Shown one piece after another: positions 56,257-64,000 of a DNA stretch of 64,000 nucleotides; position 1 is the stretch's first letter, and every line of letters starts with the position of its first letter. The position numbers were made by a program, and so were the translations under genes. The stretch is taken from the NCBI RefSeq assembly GCF_001633105.1, contig NZ_LUKZ01000008.1:68126-132125 (forward strand). Reading direction: 5' to 3'. Under the pieces are notes generated by a model, which was not told the DNA's origin, searched no databases, and saw nothing but the letters and a program-made list of their open reading frames with translations. The stretch is from Acidovorax sp. GW101-3H11. Its GTDB lineage: Bacteria; Pseudomonadota; Gammaproteobacteria; Burkholderiales; Burkholderiaceae_C.

Positions 56257-57660
56257 TCAAGCCGCAGGCGGCTGGGGCCATGCCCGCTGGGGTTCGCGGA
56301 TCAGCTCGAACGCGTGCGCCACCTGCAGCACGCCCAGGTCGTCAAAACGGGCGCCTGCAATCTGCAGGCCAATCGGCAGCCCGGCGCGGGTGTAGCCGCA
56401 GTTGACCGATGCGGCAGGCTGCTCGGACATGTTGAAGGGCACGGTGAAGCCGATGTGCTCCAGCGGGCGCAGCGGGTCGTTGGTGGGCGAGGGCAGCTCG
56501 GCCTGGAAGGCGACGTTGGGCGCCACGGGCGAGATCACGTAATCGAACGCGCTGCAGGCCTTGACGGCGGCCACGCGCGTCAGGTGGAACTGCTGGCTGG
56601 CGTTGAAGACTTCGGCGCCGCTCAGGCCCGCAGCGCTGTCGGCCCAGGTGCGGATGTAGGGCAGCACCTTGTCACGCCGCGCGGCGGGCAGGGCCTGCAG
56701 GTCGGTGTGCGAGCGCATGCGCCAGAAGTGGTCCATGCCGTCGAGCATGGCCTGGGTCATGAAGGGCTGCATGGGCACGATGGTGGCGCCTGCGGCTTCC
56801 ATCAGGCGGGCCGCGTGTTCGACGGCGGCTTTGACCTCGGGCTCCACGGGCAGGCCGCAGCCTGCGTCCAGCAGCACCCCGATGCGCAGGCCGCGCAGGC
56901 GCTCGGCACCTTTGTTGAACTGGCTCCAGGCGATGTCCTGCGCGGGCAGGCTCATGCTGTCGCGCGCGTCGGGCTGGCTCAGCACCTGCATCATCAGCGC
57001 GGCATCGGCCACGGTGCGCGTCATGGGGCCAGCGGCGCGGCCGGTGTAGGGCGGGTCGATGGGGATGCGGCCCAGGCTGGGCTTCAAGCTGAAGATGCCG
57101 CACCAGCTGGCGGGCAGGCGCAGCGAGCCGCCGATGTCGGTGCCGATGTGCAGCGGGCCGTAGCCTGCGGCGGCCGCAGCACCGCCCCCAGCGCTGGAGC
57201 CGCCGGGGCCCTTGCTCACATCCCACGGGTTGCGCGACAGCGGGTGGAAGGTGGACAGGCCGGACGACAACATGCCGTAGTCGGGCATGGTGGTCTTGGC
57301 CACGACGACGGCGCCTGCCTCGCGCATGCGGGCGGCGGGGGGGGCGTCGGCCGCAGCGGGCGCCAGTTCTACCGCCGCTGTGCCCAGCGGCGTGGGGTCG
57401 CCCTGGGTGGCGATGTTTTCCTTGATGGTGCTGGGCACGCCGTCCAGCAGCCCCTTGGGCTCGCCGCGCAGCCAGCGCGCCTCGGACGCACGGGCCTGCT
57501 CCAGCGCAGCCTCGGGGCGCAGCAGGTAGGTGGCCTTTATGTGGGGCTCCCAGCGCTCGATGTGCGCCAGCACGGCCTGCGTGACCTCCACGGGGGACAG
57601 CGTGCGCTGGCGGTAGGCAGCCAGGAGTTCGTGGGCGGGCAGGTCGTGCAAGGCGGTCAT
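56257..57660 (-). CDS. Amidase (amidase signature family)
   Basis: A 467-aa hydrolase. The Ser-cisSer-Lys triad is complete: Lys80 (STIKEN), Ser155 (GPGGSSAGGG) and Ser179 (GTDIGGS). The spacing matches GatA and related amidases. The substrate is unknown; as it ends a peptide-type ABC transporter operon, it may hydrolyse an imported amide or peptide-like compound. The start is the ATG at 57660. A long repeat-bearing gap separates it from the transporter genes. Confidence 0.88.
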   Translation of the reverse strand: MTALHDLPAHELLAAYRQRTLSPVEVTQAVLAHIERWEPHIKATYLLRPEAALEQARASEARWLRGEPKGLLDGVPSTIKENIATQGDPTPLGTAAVELAPAAADAPPAARMREAGAVVVAKTTMPDYGMLSSGLSTFHPLSRNPWDVSKGPGGSSAGGGAAAAAGYGPLHIGTDIGGSLRLPASWCGIFSLKPSLGRIPIDPPYTGRAAGPMTRTVADAALMMQVLSQPDARDSMSLPAQDIAWSQFNKGAERLRGLRIGVLLDAGCGLPVEPEVKAAVEHAARLMEAAGATIVPMQPFMTQAMLDGMDHFWRMRSHTDLQALPAARRDKVLPYIRTWADSAAGLSGAEVFNASQQFHLTRVAAVKACSAFDYVISPVAPNVAFQAELPSPTNDPLRPLEHIGFTVPFNMSEQPAASVNCGYTRAGLPIGLQIAGARFDDLGVLQVAHAFELIREPQRAWPQPPAA

Positions 57661-57721
57661 GGTGGGGTGCTGGGAGATTGGTATGGAAAACAGCCCGATC
57701 CGGTCTCTGTCTCAGATGGAT

Positions 57722-57834
57722 CTCGCACCCTCTCCCCTTGTGGGAGAGGGCCGGGGAGAGGGGGGGGGGAAACGGGCGCGGCGCGGTTGCCGCCCCCTCT
57801 CCCCAACCCTCTCCCGCGAGGGGAGAGGGGGGAG
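57722..57834. repeat. Family-4 CCCTCTCCC/GGGAGAGGG hairpin repeat
   Basis: Two tandem inverted units (CCCTCTCCCCTTGTGGGAGAGGG-type at 57728-57750 and CCCTCTCCCGCGAGGGGAGAGGG-type at 57807-57829), separated by GC-rich sequence. This hairpin type is widespread in GC-rich proteobacteria. It lies between the amidase and binding-protein genes. Confidence 0.75.
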
Positions 57835-57908
57835 TCCTCAGCGCCCCTGCGGGAGCACAGGCGGATGCCCCATCCGAGACAGGTTAAAAATCAGGTGAAA
57901 AATTAGGT

Positions 57909-57966
57909 GAAAAGGCTGCTAGCGCCTAACCAATAAGCGCTAGCAGCTATTATTTTGGTAGCAATC
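57909..57966 (-). repeat. Family-1 dispersed repeat, copy 9 (inverted)
   Basis: On the minus strand TTGCTACCAAAATAATAGCT, then GCTAGCGCTTATTGG and GGCGCTAGCAGCC. The halves GCTGCTAGCGC (57915-57925) and GCGCTAGCAGC (57937-57947) form a perfect 11-bp stem. The only copy read on the minus strand; it may act as the terminator after dppA. Confidence 0.78.
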
Positions 57967-57997
57967 TACCACCGTTTGGCGAGAGCAGCGCGGGCCG

Positions 57998-59488
57998 TCA
58001 AGACCAGGAGAGCGCTGAAAGGTCGTTCACAAACACCGGCATGTCTTTCCACAGGCCCTTGAGGTTCTTGTTGGCCACCGTGATCCACTGGTTGGAGTAC
58101 AGGAAGGCGTGCACCGAGTCCTCGGCCAGCAGGCGCTGCGCATCGCCCAGCAGCTTGGCGCGGTCGGCGGGGCGGGCGGAGTTCTTGATCTGGTTGAACA
58201 GGTCGTTGAACTTGGGCGAGTTGTAGGCCCAGTAGTAGTCGGGCTTGGCAAAGTTGCCCAGGTCAAAGGGCTCGACGTGGCTGATGATGGTCAGGTCGTA
58301 GTTCTTGCTGCCGTAGGTGCCGCTGAGCCACTGCGCCCATTCCACGTTCTGGATCTTGGCGATGATGCCGACCTTGGCCAGCTGGGCGGCCACCACCTCG
58401 CCGCCCTGGCGGGCGTAGGGGGTGGGCGGCAGCGTCAGGGTCAGCTCCAGCGGCGTCTTGATGCCGGCCTCGGCCAGCAGCTTCTTGGCCTTTTCGGGGT
58501 CGTAGGGGTTCACGCCCGTGGTGTCCACGTAGCCAAACGCGCCGGGCACATAGTGGCTGCCGATGGGCGCGCCGTAGCCGTCGCCCGCGCCTTCGATCAC
58601 GGCCTTGCGGTCCACGGCAGCGGCAATGGCGCGGCGCACGCGCACGTCGTCGAGCGGCTTCTTGCCGTTGTTGATGGCCAGGATGGTCTTGGCGCGCGAG
58701 CCGCTGACCACCACCTGGAACTTGGGGTTGGTCTTGAACTGCGGCACGCTGCGCGGCGTGACGCGGGGGAAGGCGTCCACGTCGCCCGCCAGCAGGGCGG
58801 CCACCTGGGCGGCCGGGTCGGAGATGAAGCGGAAGGTGGCGCGCTTGATCTTGATGGCCTTGGCATCGCGGTAGTCGGCCCAGGCGGTCAGCACCACAGA
58901 CGAGCCCTTGTTCCACGCTTGCAGCTGGTAGGGGCCGGTGCCCACGGGCTTGTTGGCGTTGGTGTCGGCGCTCTTGGCGTCCACGATGATCGAGGTGGCC
59001 TGGCCCAGCACGAACAGCAGGTCGGGGTCGATCTCCTTGTTGAGCAGCACCACGGTGTAGTCGTCCACCACCTGGGTGGTGATGCCGGCAAAGGTGCGCT
59101 TGTCCTTGTTGGTGCTCTTCTCGCCGCCTGCGCGGTCGTATGAGAACTTCACCGACGCGGCGGTGAAGGGCTCACCGTTCTGGAACTTCACGCCACGGCG
59201 CAGCTTGAAGGTGTAGGTCTTGAGGTCGGGCGAGACCTCCCAGCTTTCGGCCAGCAGGGGCGACACGCTGCCGTCGGGGTTGATCTTGGTGAGCGTCTCG
59301 AAGATGTTGTACTGAACGATCTCGGCGATGGCAGACGCAGCACCGGCGGTCGGGTCCAGGCCTGGGGGCTCCAGGGTCATTGCCAGCGTCACCGCATCTT
59401 TGCGGCCCTGCGCCAGGGCGCCAAGAGAGGTGGTCAAGGGCACAGCGGCGATGGCGCCAGTGGCAAGGACGGTACGGCGGTTCAGCAT
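57998..59488 (-). CDS. Peptide/nickel-type ABC transporter substrate-binding protein
   Basis: A periplasmic binding protein of family 5 (DppA/OppA-like), 496 aa. It has a Tat- or Sec-type signal (MLNRRTVLATGAIAAVPLTT) with an RR pair. The mature region opens with TLAMTLEPPGLDPTAGAASA and contains the family motif NPDGSVSPLLAESWEVSPDLKTYTFKLRRGVKF. The ligand could be a peptide, nickel complex or other small compound. It follows dppF at 106 bp, with a hairpin between. Confidence 0.88.
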   Translation of the reverse strand: MLNRRTVLATGAIAAVPLTTSLGALAQGRKDAVTLAMTLEPPGLDPTAGAASAIAEIVQYNIFETLTKINPDGSVSPLLAESWEVSPDLKTYTFKLRRGVKFQNGEPFTAASVKFSYDRAGGEKSTNKDKRTFAGITTQVVDDYTVVLLNKEIDPDLLFVLGQATSIIVDAKSADTNANKPVGTGPYQLQAWNKGSSVVLTAWADYRDAKAIKIKRATFRFISDPAAQVAALLAGDVDAFPRVTPRSVPQFKTNPKFQVVVSGSRAKTILAINNGKKPLDDVRVRRAIAAAVDRKAVIEGAGDGYGAPIGSHYVPGAFGYVDTTGVNPYDPEKAKKLLAEAGIKTPLELTLTLPPTPYARQGGEVVAAQLAKVGIIAKIQNVEWAQWLSGTYGSKNYDLTIISHVEPFDLGNFAKPDYYWAYNSPKFNDLFNQIKNSARPADRAKLLGDAQRLLAEDSVHAFLYSNQWITVANKNLKGLWKDMPVFVNDLSALSWS

Positions 59489-59532
59489 GTTCGGACTCTC
59501 CAGACAAAAAACCAGACAACAACCATAAAGAC

Positions 59533-59556
59533 CCCCGGTGCAATTTGTTACCGGGG
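59533..59556 (-). terminator. Intercistronic hairpin between dppF and the binding-protein gene
   Basis: CCCCGGT pairs with ACCGGGG (7 bp, 10-nt loop). On the minus strand it is followed by GTCTTTATGG, only a weak T run. It may be a processing or protective stem rather than a full terminator. Confidence 0.5.
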
Positions 59557-59594
59557 AGGAAAGAAGCTTTTTACACCATCACACCTGCATGTGG

Positions 59595-60482
59595 TTATGC
59601 GGTTTTTGCCGTTGCAGCAGCAACTGCAGCAGCGGCGGCAGCCGCACGGCGCGCCCGCGCGCGGCCGGGCTGCACCTGCGGCACGGCGCCCACCAGCGAT
59701 TGCGTGTAAGGGTGCTGTGCGTTGCGGAACAGCTCGCCGGGCGAGCCGCGCTCCACGATGCGCCCCTGGTACAGCACCACCACCTCGTCGCACAGGTGGT
59801 TGACCACGGCGAGGTCGTGGCTGATGAGCATGTAGGTGATGCCGAACTGCTGCTGCAGGTCCTGCATCAGGTTGAGCACCTGGGCCTGCACCGACACGTC
59901 GAGCGCGCTCACGGGCTCGTCGGCCACGATAAGGCGGGGCCGGGTGATGAGGGCGCGTGCAATGGCAATGCGCTGGCGCTGGCCGCCCGAAAATTCGTGC
60001 GGGTACTTGCCCAGGTCGTTGGTGCGCAGGCCCACTTGCGACAGCACCTGGGCGGCCTGCTCGCGCTGCTCGGCGCGCGTGGTCTGGCCCTGTGCCTGCA
60101 GCGGCTCGGTCACGATGCGCTCCACGGTCTGGCGCGGGTCCAGAGACCCGTACGGGTCCTGGAACACCATCTGAAAGTCGCGCCGCGCCTGGCGCAGCTG
60201 CTCGGCGGGCAACTGGTGCAGGTTGCGGCCCAGCAGCTCCACCGTGCCAGCGGTGGGCGCATCCAGCGCCATCACCAGCCGGGCCAGCGTGGACTTGCCC
60301 GAGCCCGATTCGCCCACCACTCCCAGGCTGCGGCCTGCGGCGATGGAAAAGCTCACACCATTGAGGGCCTGCACCGTGCCCGGCGGGCGGAACAAATGCT
60401 CGCGCGGCAGCGTGTATTCGCGCACCAGGTCTTTGACCTGCAGCAGGGGGCTGTTGCTGGTGTGGTGGTGGTTGTCGCTCAT
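59595..60482 (-). CDS. dppF: Dipeptide-type ABC transporter ATPase (DppF-like)
   Basis: A 295-aa ATPase. Walker A GESGSGKST, signature FSGGQRQRIAIARAL, Walker B RLIVADEPVSALD and H-loop LISHDLAVV. The C-terminal sequence RNAQHPYTQSLVGAVP is typical of oligopeptide-type ATPases. It partners with the DppD-like ATPase to drive the permease pair. The start overlaps dppD by 4 nt. The C-terminus is an unusual Ala/Arg-rich tail. Confidence 0.9.
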   Translation of the reverse strand: MSDNHHHTSNSPLLQVKDLVREYTLPREHLFRPPGTVQALNGVSFSIAAGRSLGVVGESGSGKSTLARLVMALDAPTAGTVELLGRNLHQLPAEQLRQARRDFQMVFQDPYGSLDPRQTVERIVTEPLQAQGQTTRAEQREQAAQVLSQVGLRTNDLGKYPHEFSGGQRQRIAIARALITRPRLIVADEPVSALDVSVQAQVLNLMQDLQQQFGITYMLISHDLAVVNHLCDEVVVLYQGRIVERGSPGELFRNAQHPYTQSLVGAVPQVQPGRARARRAAAAAAAVAAATAKTA

Positions 60483-61510
60483 GCGGCCACCTCCACACCC
60501 TGTGGCACGCCGTGCGCTTCTGCAATGGCCTCGCGGCGCAGGCAGCGCACCACGTGGTCGCCATCGGCGTCGGTGGCCACCAGGGTGGCTGCAGGTGATT
60601 CTTGGTGGCAGGTGTCGATGGTGTAGCTGCAGCGGCCCGCAAACGGGCAGCCTGCGGGCAGGTCCACCAGCTCGGGCACCGTGCCGGGGATGGTGGACAG
60701 CCGAGGGCGTTGGCCGGGCGCATGCACAGTGCCCAGGTGGGGGCGCGCAGCGAACAGCCCGCGTGTGTAGGGGTGCGTCATGGCCGAGAAGACGGAGGCG
60801 GTGGAGCCGCTTTCGACCACGCTGCCGCCATACATCACCATCATGCGGTCCACGTTCTGCGAGATCACGCCCAGGTCGTGCGAGATCAGGATCAGCGCCA
60901 TGTTGCGCTCGGCCACCAGGTCGCTGATGAGGTCCAGGATCTGCTGCTGGATGGTCACGTCCAGCGCCGTGGTGGGCTCGTCGGCAATCAGCAGGTCGGG
61001 CCCACAGGCCAGCGCCATCGCAATGGTGATGCGCTGGCGTTGCCCGCCGGAGAACTGGTGCGGGTAGGCGTCAAAACGCTGTGCGGCGTTGGGGATGCCC
61101 ACGCGGTCCAGCAGTGCAATTGCTTCGGTGCGTGCGGCTGCTGCATTCATGCCCCGGTGCAGACGCAACGGCTCTGCCACCTGGCGACCAATGGTGTGCA
61201 CGGGGTTGAGCGCCGTCATGGGCTCCTGGAACACCATGCCAATGCGGTTGCCGCGCATTTGGCACATCTGCGCATCGGTGCGGCCCACCAGTTCTTGCCC
61301 ATCAAAGCGGATGCTGCCGGTGACCTGTGCACTCTCGGGCAGCAGGCCCATGAGCGACATGGCGGTGATGGACTTGCCACAGCCCGATTCGCCGATCAGG
61401 CCCAGGGTTTCACCGCGCGCCAGCGAAAAGCTCACGCCGCGCACGGCGTCGGCGGGGCCCCGGTGCGTCTGCAGGCGGATGCGGAGGTTGGAGACTTCTA
61501 GCAGAGACAT
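60479..61510 (-). CDS. dppD: Dipeptide-type ABC transporter ATPase (DppD-like)
   Basis: A 343-aa ATPase. Walker A is GESGCGKSI, the signature FSGGQRQRITIAMAL, Walker B LLIADEPTTALD. A C-terminal Cys cluster (GCPFAGRCSYTIDTC) is the zinc/4Fe-4S site found in DppD and OppD. From the ATG at 61510 the length is normal; a TTG at 61543, overlapping the dppC stop, is the alternative start. It is coupled to dppF by a 4-nt overlap. Confidence 0.9.
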   Translation of the reverse strand: MSLLEVSNLRIRLQTHRGPADAVRGVSFSLARGETLGLIGESGCGKSITAMSLMGLLPESAQVTGSIRFDGQELVGRTDAQMCQMRGNRIGMVFQEPMTALNPVHTIGRQVAEPLRLHRGMNAAAARTEAIALLDRVGIPNAAQRFDAYPHQFSGGQRQRITIAMALACGPDLLIADEPTTALDVTIQQQILDLISDLVAERNMALILISHDLGVISQNVDRMMVMYGGSVVESGSTASVFSAMTHPYTRGLFAARPHLGTVHAPGQRPRLSTIPGTVPELVDLPAGCPFAGRCSYTIDTCHQESPAATLVATDADGDHVVRCLRREAIAEAHGVPQGVEVAA

Positions 61511-61539
61511 CGTGGGGTCTGGGAGGCTTCTTGGCAGGG

Positions 61540-62412
61540 TCAACGCTTACGCGAGAGGCGGGGGTCGAGGAGGTCGCGCAGGCCATCGCCTAAGAGGTTC
61601 AGTCCCAGCACGGCCAGCGCAATCGCCACACCGGGCCACACGGCCAGCAGCGGGGCCTGGAACATCAGCGTCTGCGCCTCGCTGAGCATGCGGCCCCACG
61701 AAGGCTGGGGCGGTTGTGTGCCCAGGCCGAGGTAGGACAGGGCGGCCTCGGCCAGGATGGCAATGGCGAACTGGATGGTGGCCTGCACGATGAGCACCGA
61801 CAGGATGTTGGGCAGCACGTGCTCGATGGTGATGCGCCAGCTGCCCTTGCCACAGGCGCGCGAGGCCATGATGTACTCGCGCGACCACACGGCATTGGCC
61901 GAGGCACGGGTCACGCGTGCGAACGTCGGGATGTTGAAGATGCCGATGGCAATGATGGAGTTGACGATGCCCGCGCCGAACACCGCCGTCATCATGATGG
62001 CCGAGAGGATGGCGGGGAAGGCGAAGGTGAAGTCCGCCAGCCGCATGATGAGTTCTTCCACCCAGCCACGTTTGGCGGCTGCCAGCAGGCCCAGTGCGGT
62101 GCCAATGGTGAGGCCAATGCCCACGGCAATCACGCCCACCAGGATGGAGTTGCGTGCGCCCACCAGCAGTAGCGAGGCCACATCGCGCCCGAAGGCATCG
62201 GTGCCCAGCCAGTGTGTGCCGGATGGCCCGGCCAGCTTGTTGGCCAGGTCCATCTCATAGGGGGACCAGGGTGTCCAGACCAGCGACAGTGCTGCCGCCA
62301 GGATCAGCAGCAGCGACAGCACGGCACCGATGACAAAGCTGCGGTGGCGCAGTGCGCGGTGCAGCCAGCCGGGGGCGGAGGTGGCGGAGGGCGAGGGAAT
62401 GGCAGCGCTCAT
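61540..62412 (-). CDS. dppC: Dipeptide-type ABC transporter permease (DppC-like)
   Basis: A 290-aa inner-membrane permease with about six membrane segments. The N-terminal domain (FVIGAVLSLLLILAAALSLVW) and WLGTDAFGRDVASLLLVGARNSI are typical of DppC/OppC. The EAA loop reads EYIMASRACGKGSWRI. It follows dppB with a 5-bp gap. Confidence 0.9.
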   Translation of the reverse strand: MSAAIPSPSATSAPGWLHRALRHRSFVIGAVLSLLLILAAALSLVWTPWSPYEMDLANKLAGPSGTHWLGTDAFGRDVASLLLVGARNSILVGVIAVGIGLTIGTALGLLAAAKRGWVEELIMRLADFTFAFPAILSAIMMTAVFGAGIVNSIIAIGIFNIPTFARVTRASANAVWSREYIMASRACGKGSWRITIEHVLPNILSVLIVQATIQFAIAILAEAALSYLGLGTQPPQPSWGRMLSEAQTLMFQAPLLAVWPGVAIALAVLGLNLLGDGLRDLLDPRLSRKR

Positions 62413-62417
62413 GGGGA

Positions 62418-63380
62418 TCAGATGTCAGAGGCTTTGACGCGTGGGTCGATCACGGCGTAAAGAATGTCCACGACGAAGTTCACGATGACCACCATGGTGG
62501 CGAGCAACATCACGCAGTTGCGCACCACGATCAGGTCGCGGTTGGAGATGGACTGGAAGATCAACCGGCCCAGGCCGGGCAGGTAAAACACGTTCTCCAC
62601 CACGATGGTCCCCGCCAGCAGATTGGCAAACTGCAGCCCCATCACGGTGATCACCGGGATCATCGCGTTGCGCAGCACATGGCCCCACAGCGCCGCGCGT
62701 TGCGTCAGCCCCTTGGCGCGGGCCGTGCGCACAAAGTCTTCACGCAGCACTTCGAGTACGGCCGAACGGGTGATGCGCGCGAGGATGGCAGCCTGCACCA
62801 CGGCCAGCGCAATGGCGGGCAGCAGCAGGGCCTTGAGGGCTTCGAGCGGGCTGCCGCCAGCGTCTTCCGTCCAACCCGGGAAGCCCCCGGCCGAGAACCA
62901 CTGCAACTTCACCGAGAACAGCAGGATCAGCAGGATGGCGAACCAGAAGTTGGGGATGGCAATGCCAATCTGCGCCAGGCCCATCACGCCCACGTCGCCC
63001 ACCTTGTTGTGGCGGGATGCTGCATACACCCCAGCGGCCAGGGCCAGCACGGTGGTGATGACCATGGCCATCAGCGCCAGGGGCACGGTGAGCGCCAGGC
63101 GTTCCAGCACCAGGTCGAGTACGGGCGAGCTGTAGGCGTAGCTGTCGCCCATGTTGCCCACCACCAGGCCACTCACCCATTGCCAGTAACGCAGGCTGGC
63201 GGGCTGGTCCAGCCCCAGCTTGCTGGCCAGTGCAGCCACGGCCTCGGGCGAGGCGTCGGGGCCCATGAGCATCTGCGCGGCATTGCCCGGCAGGATCTCC
63301 AGCACCAGAAACACAACAATGGATGCGCCGATCAGCGTGGCCAGGAGGGTGGCAAACCGTTTGAGGAAAAACAGACCCAT
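62418..63380 (-). CDS. dppB: Dipeptide-type ABC transporter permease (DppB-like)
   Basis: A 320-aa inner-membrane permease, the first gene of the transporter operon. The N-terminal FLKRFATLLATLIGASIVVFLVLEILPG and the REDFVRTARAKGLTQRAALWGHVLRNAM EAA loop fit DppB. A perfect 12-bp palindrome TGTGTATACACA lies 47 bp upstream and may be the operator. Confidence 0.9.
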   Translation of the reverse strand: MGLFFLKRFATLLATLIGASIVVFLVLEILPGNAAQMLMGPDASPEAVAALASKLGLDQPASLRYWQWVSGLVVGNMGDSYAYSSPVLDLVLERLALTVPLALMAMVITTVLALAAGVYAASRHNKVGDVGVMGLAQIGIAIPNFWFAILLILLFSVKLQWFSAGGFPGWTEDAGGSPLEALKALLLPAIALAVVQAAILARITRSAVLEVLREDFVRTARAKGLTQRAALWGHVLRNAMIPVITVMGLQFANLLAGTIVVENVFYLPGLGRLIFQSISNRDLIVVRNCVMLLATMVVIVNFVVDILYAVIDPRVKASDI

Positions 63381-63419
63381 GGAGCAGGCGGTGGAGGAGG
63401 GTGGGACGCGAGCGCGTAA

Positions 63420-63842
<423 letters not shown>

Positions 63843-63858
63843 TTTTTAAGGTTTTTTG

Positions 63859-64000
63859 GGCTCTCTTCCGTTTCGGGTGGAACACTACAGTACAAATAAA
63901 CCCATTGACACCCCCCGAACAGGAGCCCTCCCCATGCAAGAAGCGTTGTTCTGCCAGGCATTGGGGCTGGCCGCGCCCTGGGCTGTGGAGCGTGTTGCAC
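63859..64000 (+). mobile_element. Left end of an ISL3-type insertion sequence (runs off the window)
   Basis: The candidate left inverted repeat starts GGCTCTCTTCCGTTTCGGG at 63859, as in ISL3 elements. The 8 bp before it, GTTTTTTG, could be the AT-rich 8-bp target duplication, to be matched beyond the window. A transposase start lies 75 bp inside. Only this end is visible. Confidence 0.75.
63934..64000 (+). CDS. ISL3-family transposase, N-terminal fragment
   Basis: A start ATG preceded by AGGAG opens a frame (22 complete codons) that runs off the window edge. The visible residues, LFCQALGLAAPWAVERVA, match from memory the usual N-terminus of ISL3-type transposases (pattern LF..ALGL..PW.V..V). 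The catalytic DDE region lies beyond the window, so completeness cannot be judged. Confidence 0.7.
   Translation, partial: MQEALFCQALGLAAPWAVERVA

Noticed and set aside
3265..57966. CRISPR array hypothesis for the repeats
   Set aside because: The repeats are scattered singly over the window with no regular spacing or spacers, and no cas genes are present.
63905..63910. TTGACA hexamer in the insertion sequence
   Set aside because: A perfect -35, but no -10 at suitable spacing before the transposase start; it may be coincidence.

Overview
The window is about 64 kb of GC-rich chromosomal DNA (estimated by eye at roughly 65% GC). It is most likely from an Acidovorax-like member of the Comamonadaceae (Burkholderiales). 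The clues are the gene orders ispB|rplU-rpmA-obgE-proB, hemA-prfA-prmC-grxD, DUF971-ubiE-Tim44-ubiJ-ubiB and fmdB-DUF502-aspS-nudB; orphan TctC/Bug binding proteins; and several short intergenic repeat families. The genus is inferred from remembered gene orders and was not tested. No rRNA and no CRISPR array were seen. The only RNA gene found is a tRNA-Pro. Bases 1-128 hold nothing recognisable.

Layout. 1-12.9 kb: tRNA-Pro, ispB, ribosomal proteins L21 and L27, obgE, proB, rppH, proS, a lytic transglycosylase, a CorC-type membrane protein, an orphan Lon-like AAA ATPase, grxD, prmC and prfA. 13-15.9 kb: hemA, a small membrane protein and a Bug protein. 15.9-22.6 kb: the glycerol-3-phosphate operon ugpBAECQ, read leftward from a region with a candidate Pho box, and divergent serA. 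22.7-31.8 kb: a giant FAD/Fe-S oxidase (possibly coupled to serA), a HIT protein and the ubiquinone cluster. 32-38 kb: a Na+/solute symporter, fmdB, DUF502, aspS, a lipoprotein and nudB. 38-44.3 kb: an incomplete homoprotocatechuate-type meta-cleavage cluster (LysR, HpaE, HpaD, a FAH protein, Bug, HpaH). 44.3-53.1 kb: a response regulator with a TPR-like C-terminus, an EEP phosphohydrolase with cardiolipin synthase, folE, a BLUF photoreceptor, an EamA transporter, DUF429, a small secreted protein and a histidine phosphatase. 53.1-54.1 kb: an AT-rich islet with two small unknown genes. 54.1-63.4 kb: a TPR protein, a membrane-anchored protein, and an amidase at the end of a dppBCDF-dppA-like operon. 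63.4-64 kb: a ferredoxin gene, followed directly by the left end of an ISL3-type insertion sequence that runs off the window.

The most unusual content is between genes. At least five repeat families can be read by eye. (1) A ~65 bp AT/GC mosaic repeat has nine copies. Eight share one orientation, one lies in frame inside the large oxidase gene, and two abut or supply start codons. (2) Three long palindromic elements of 163-271 bp have unrelated terminal arms but a common ~52-55 bp hairpin core. (3) Two inverted copies of a GTTCG..GCTGAGC..GTCGAAG hairpin are present, one of which supplies the stop codon of DUF429. (4) A CCCTCTCCC/GGGAGAGGG hairpin lies downstream of dppA. (5) Two CCCCCTGAG elements each sit just after a stop codon. 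These families, the in-frame insertion, the AT-rich islet and the incomplete catabolic cluster most deserve follow-up.
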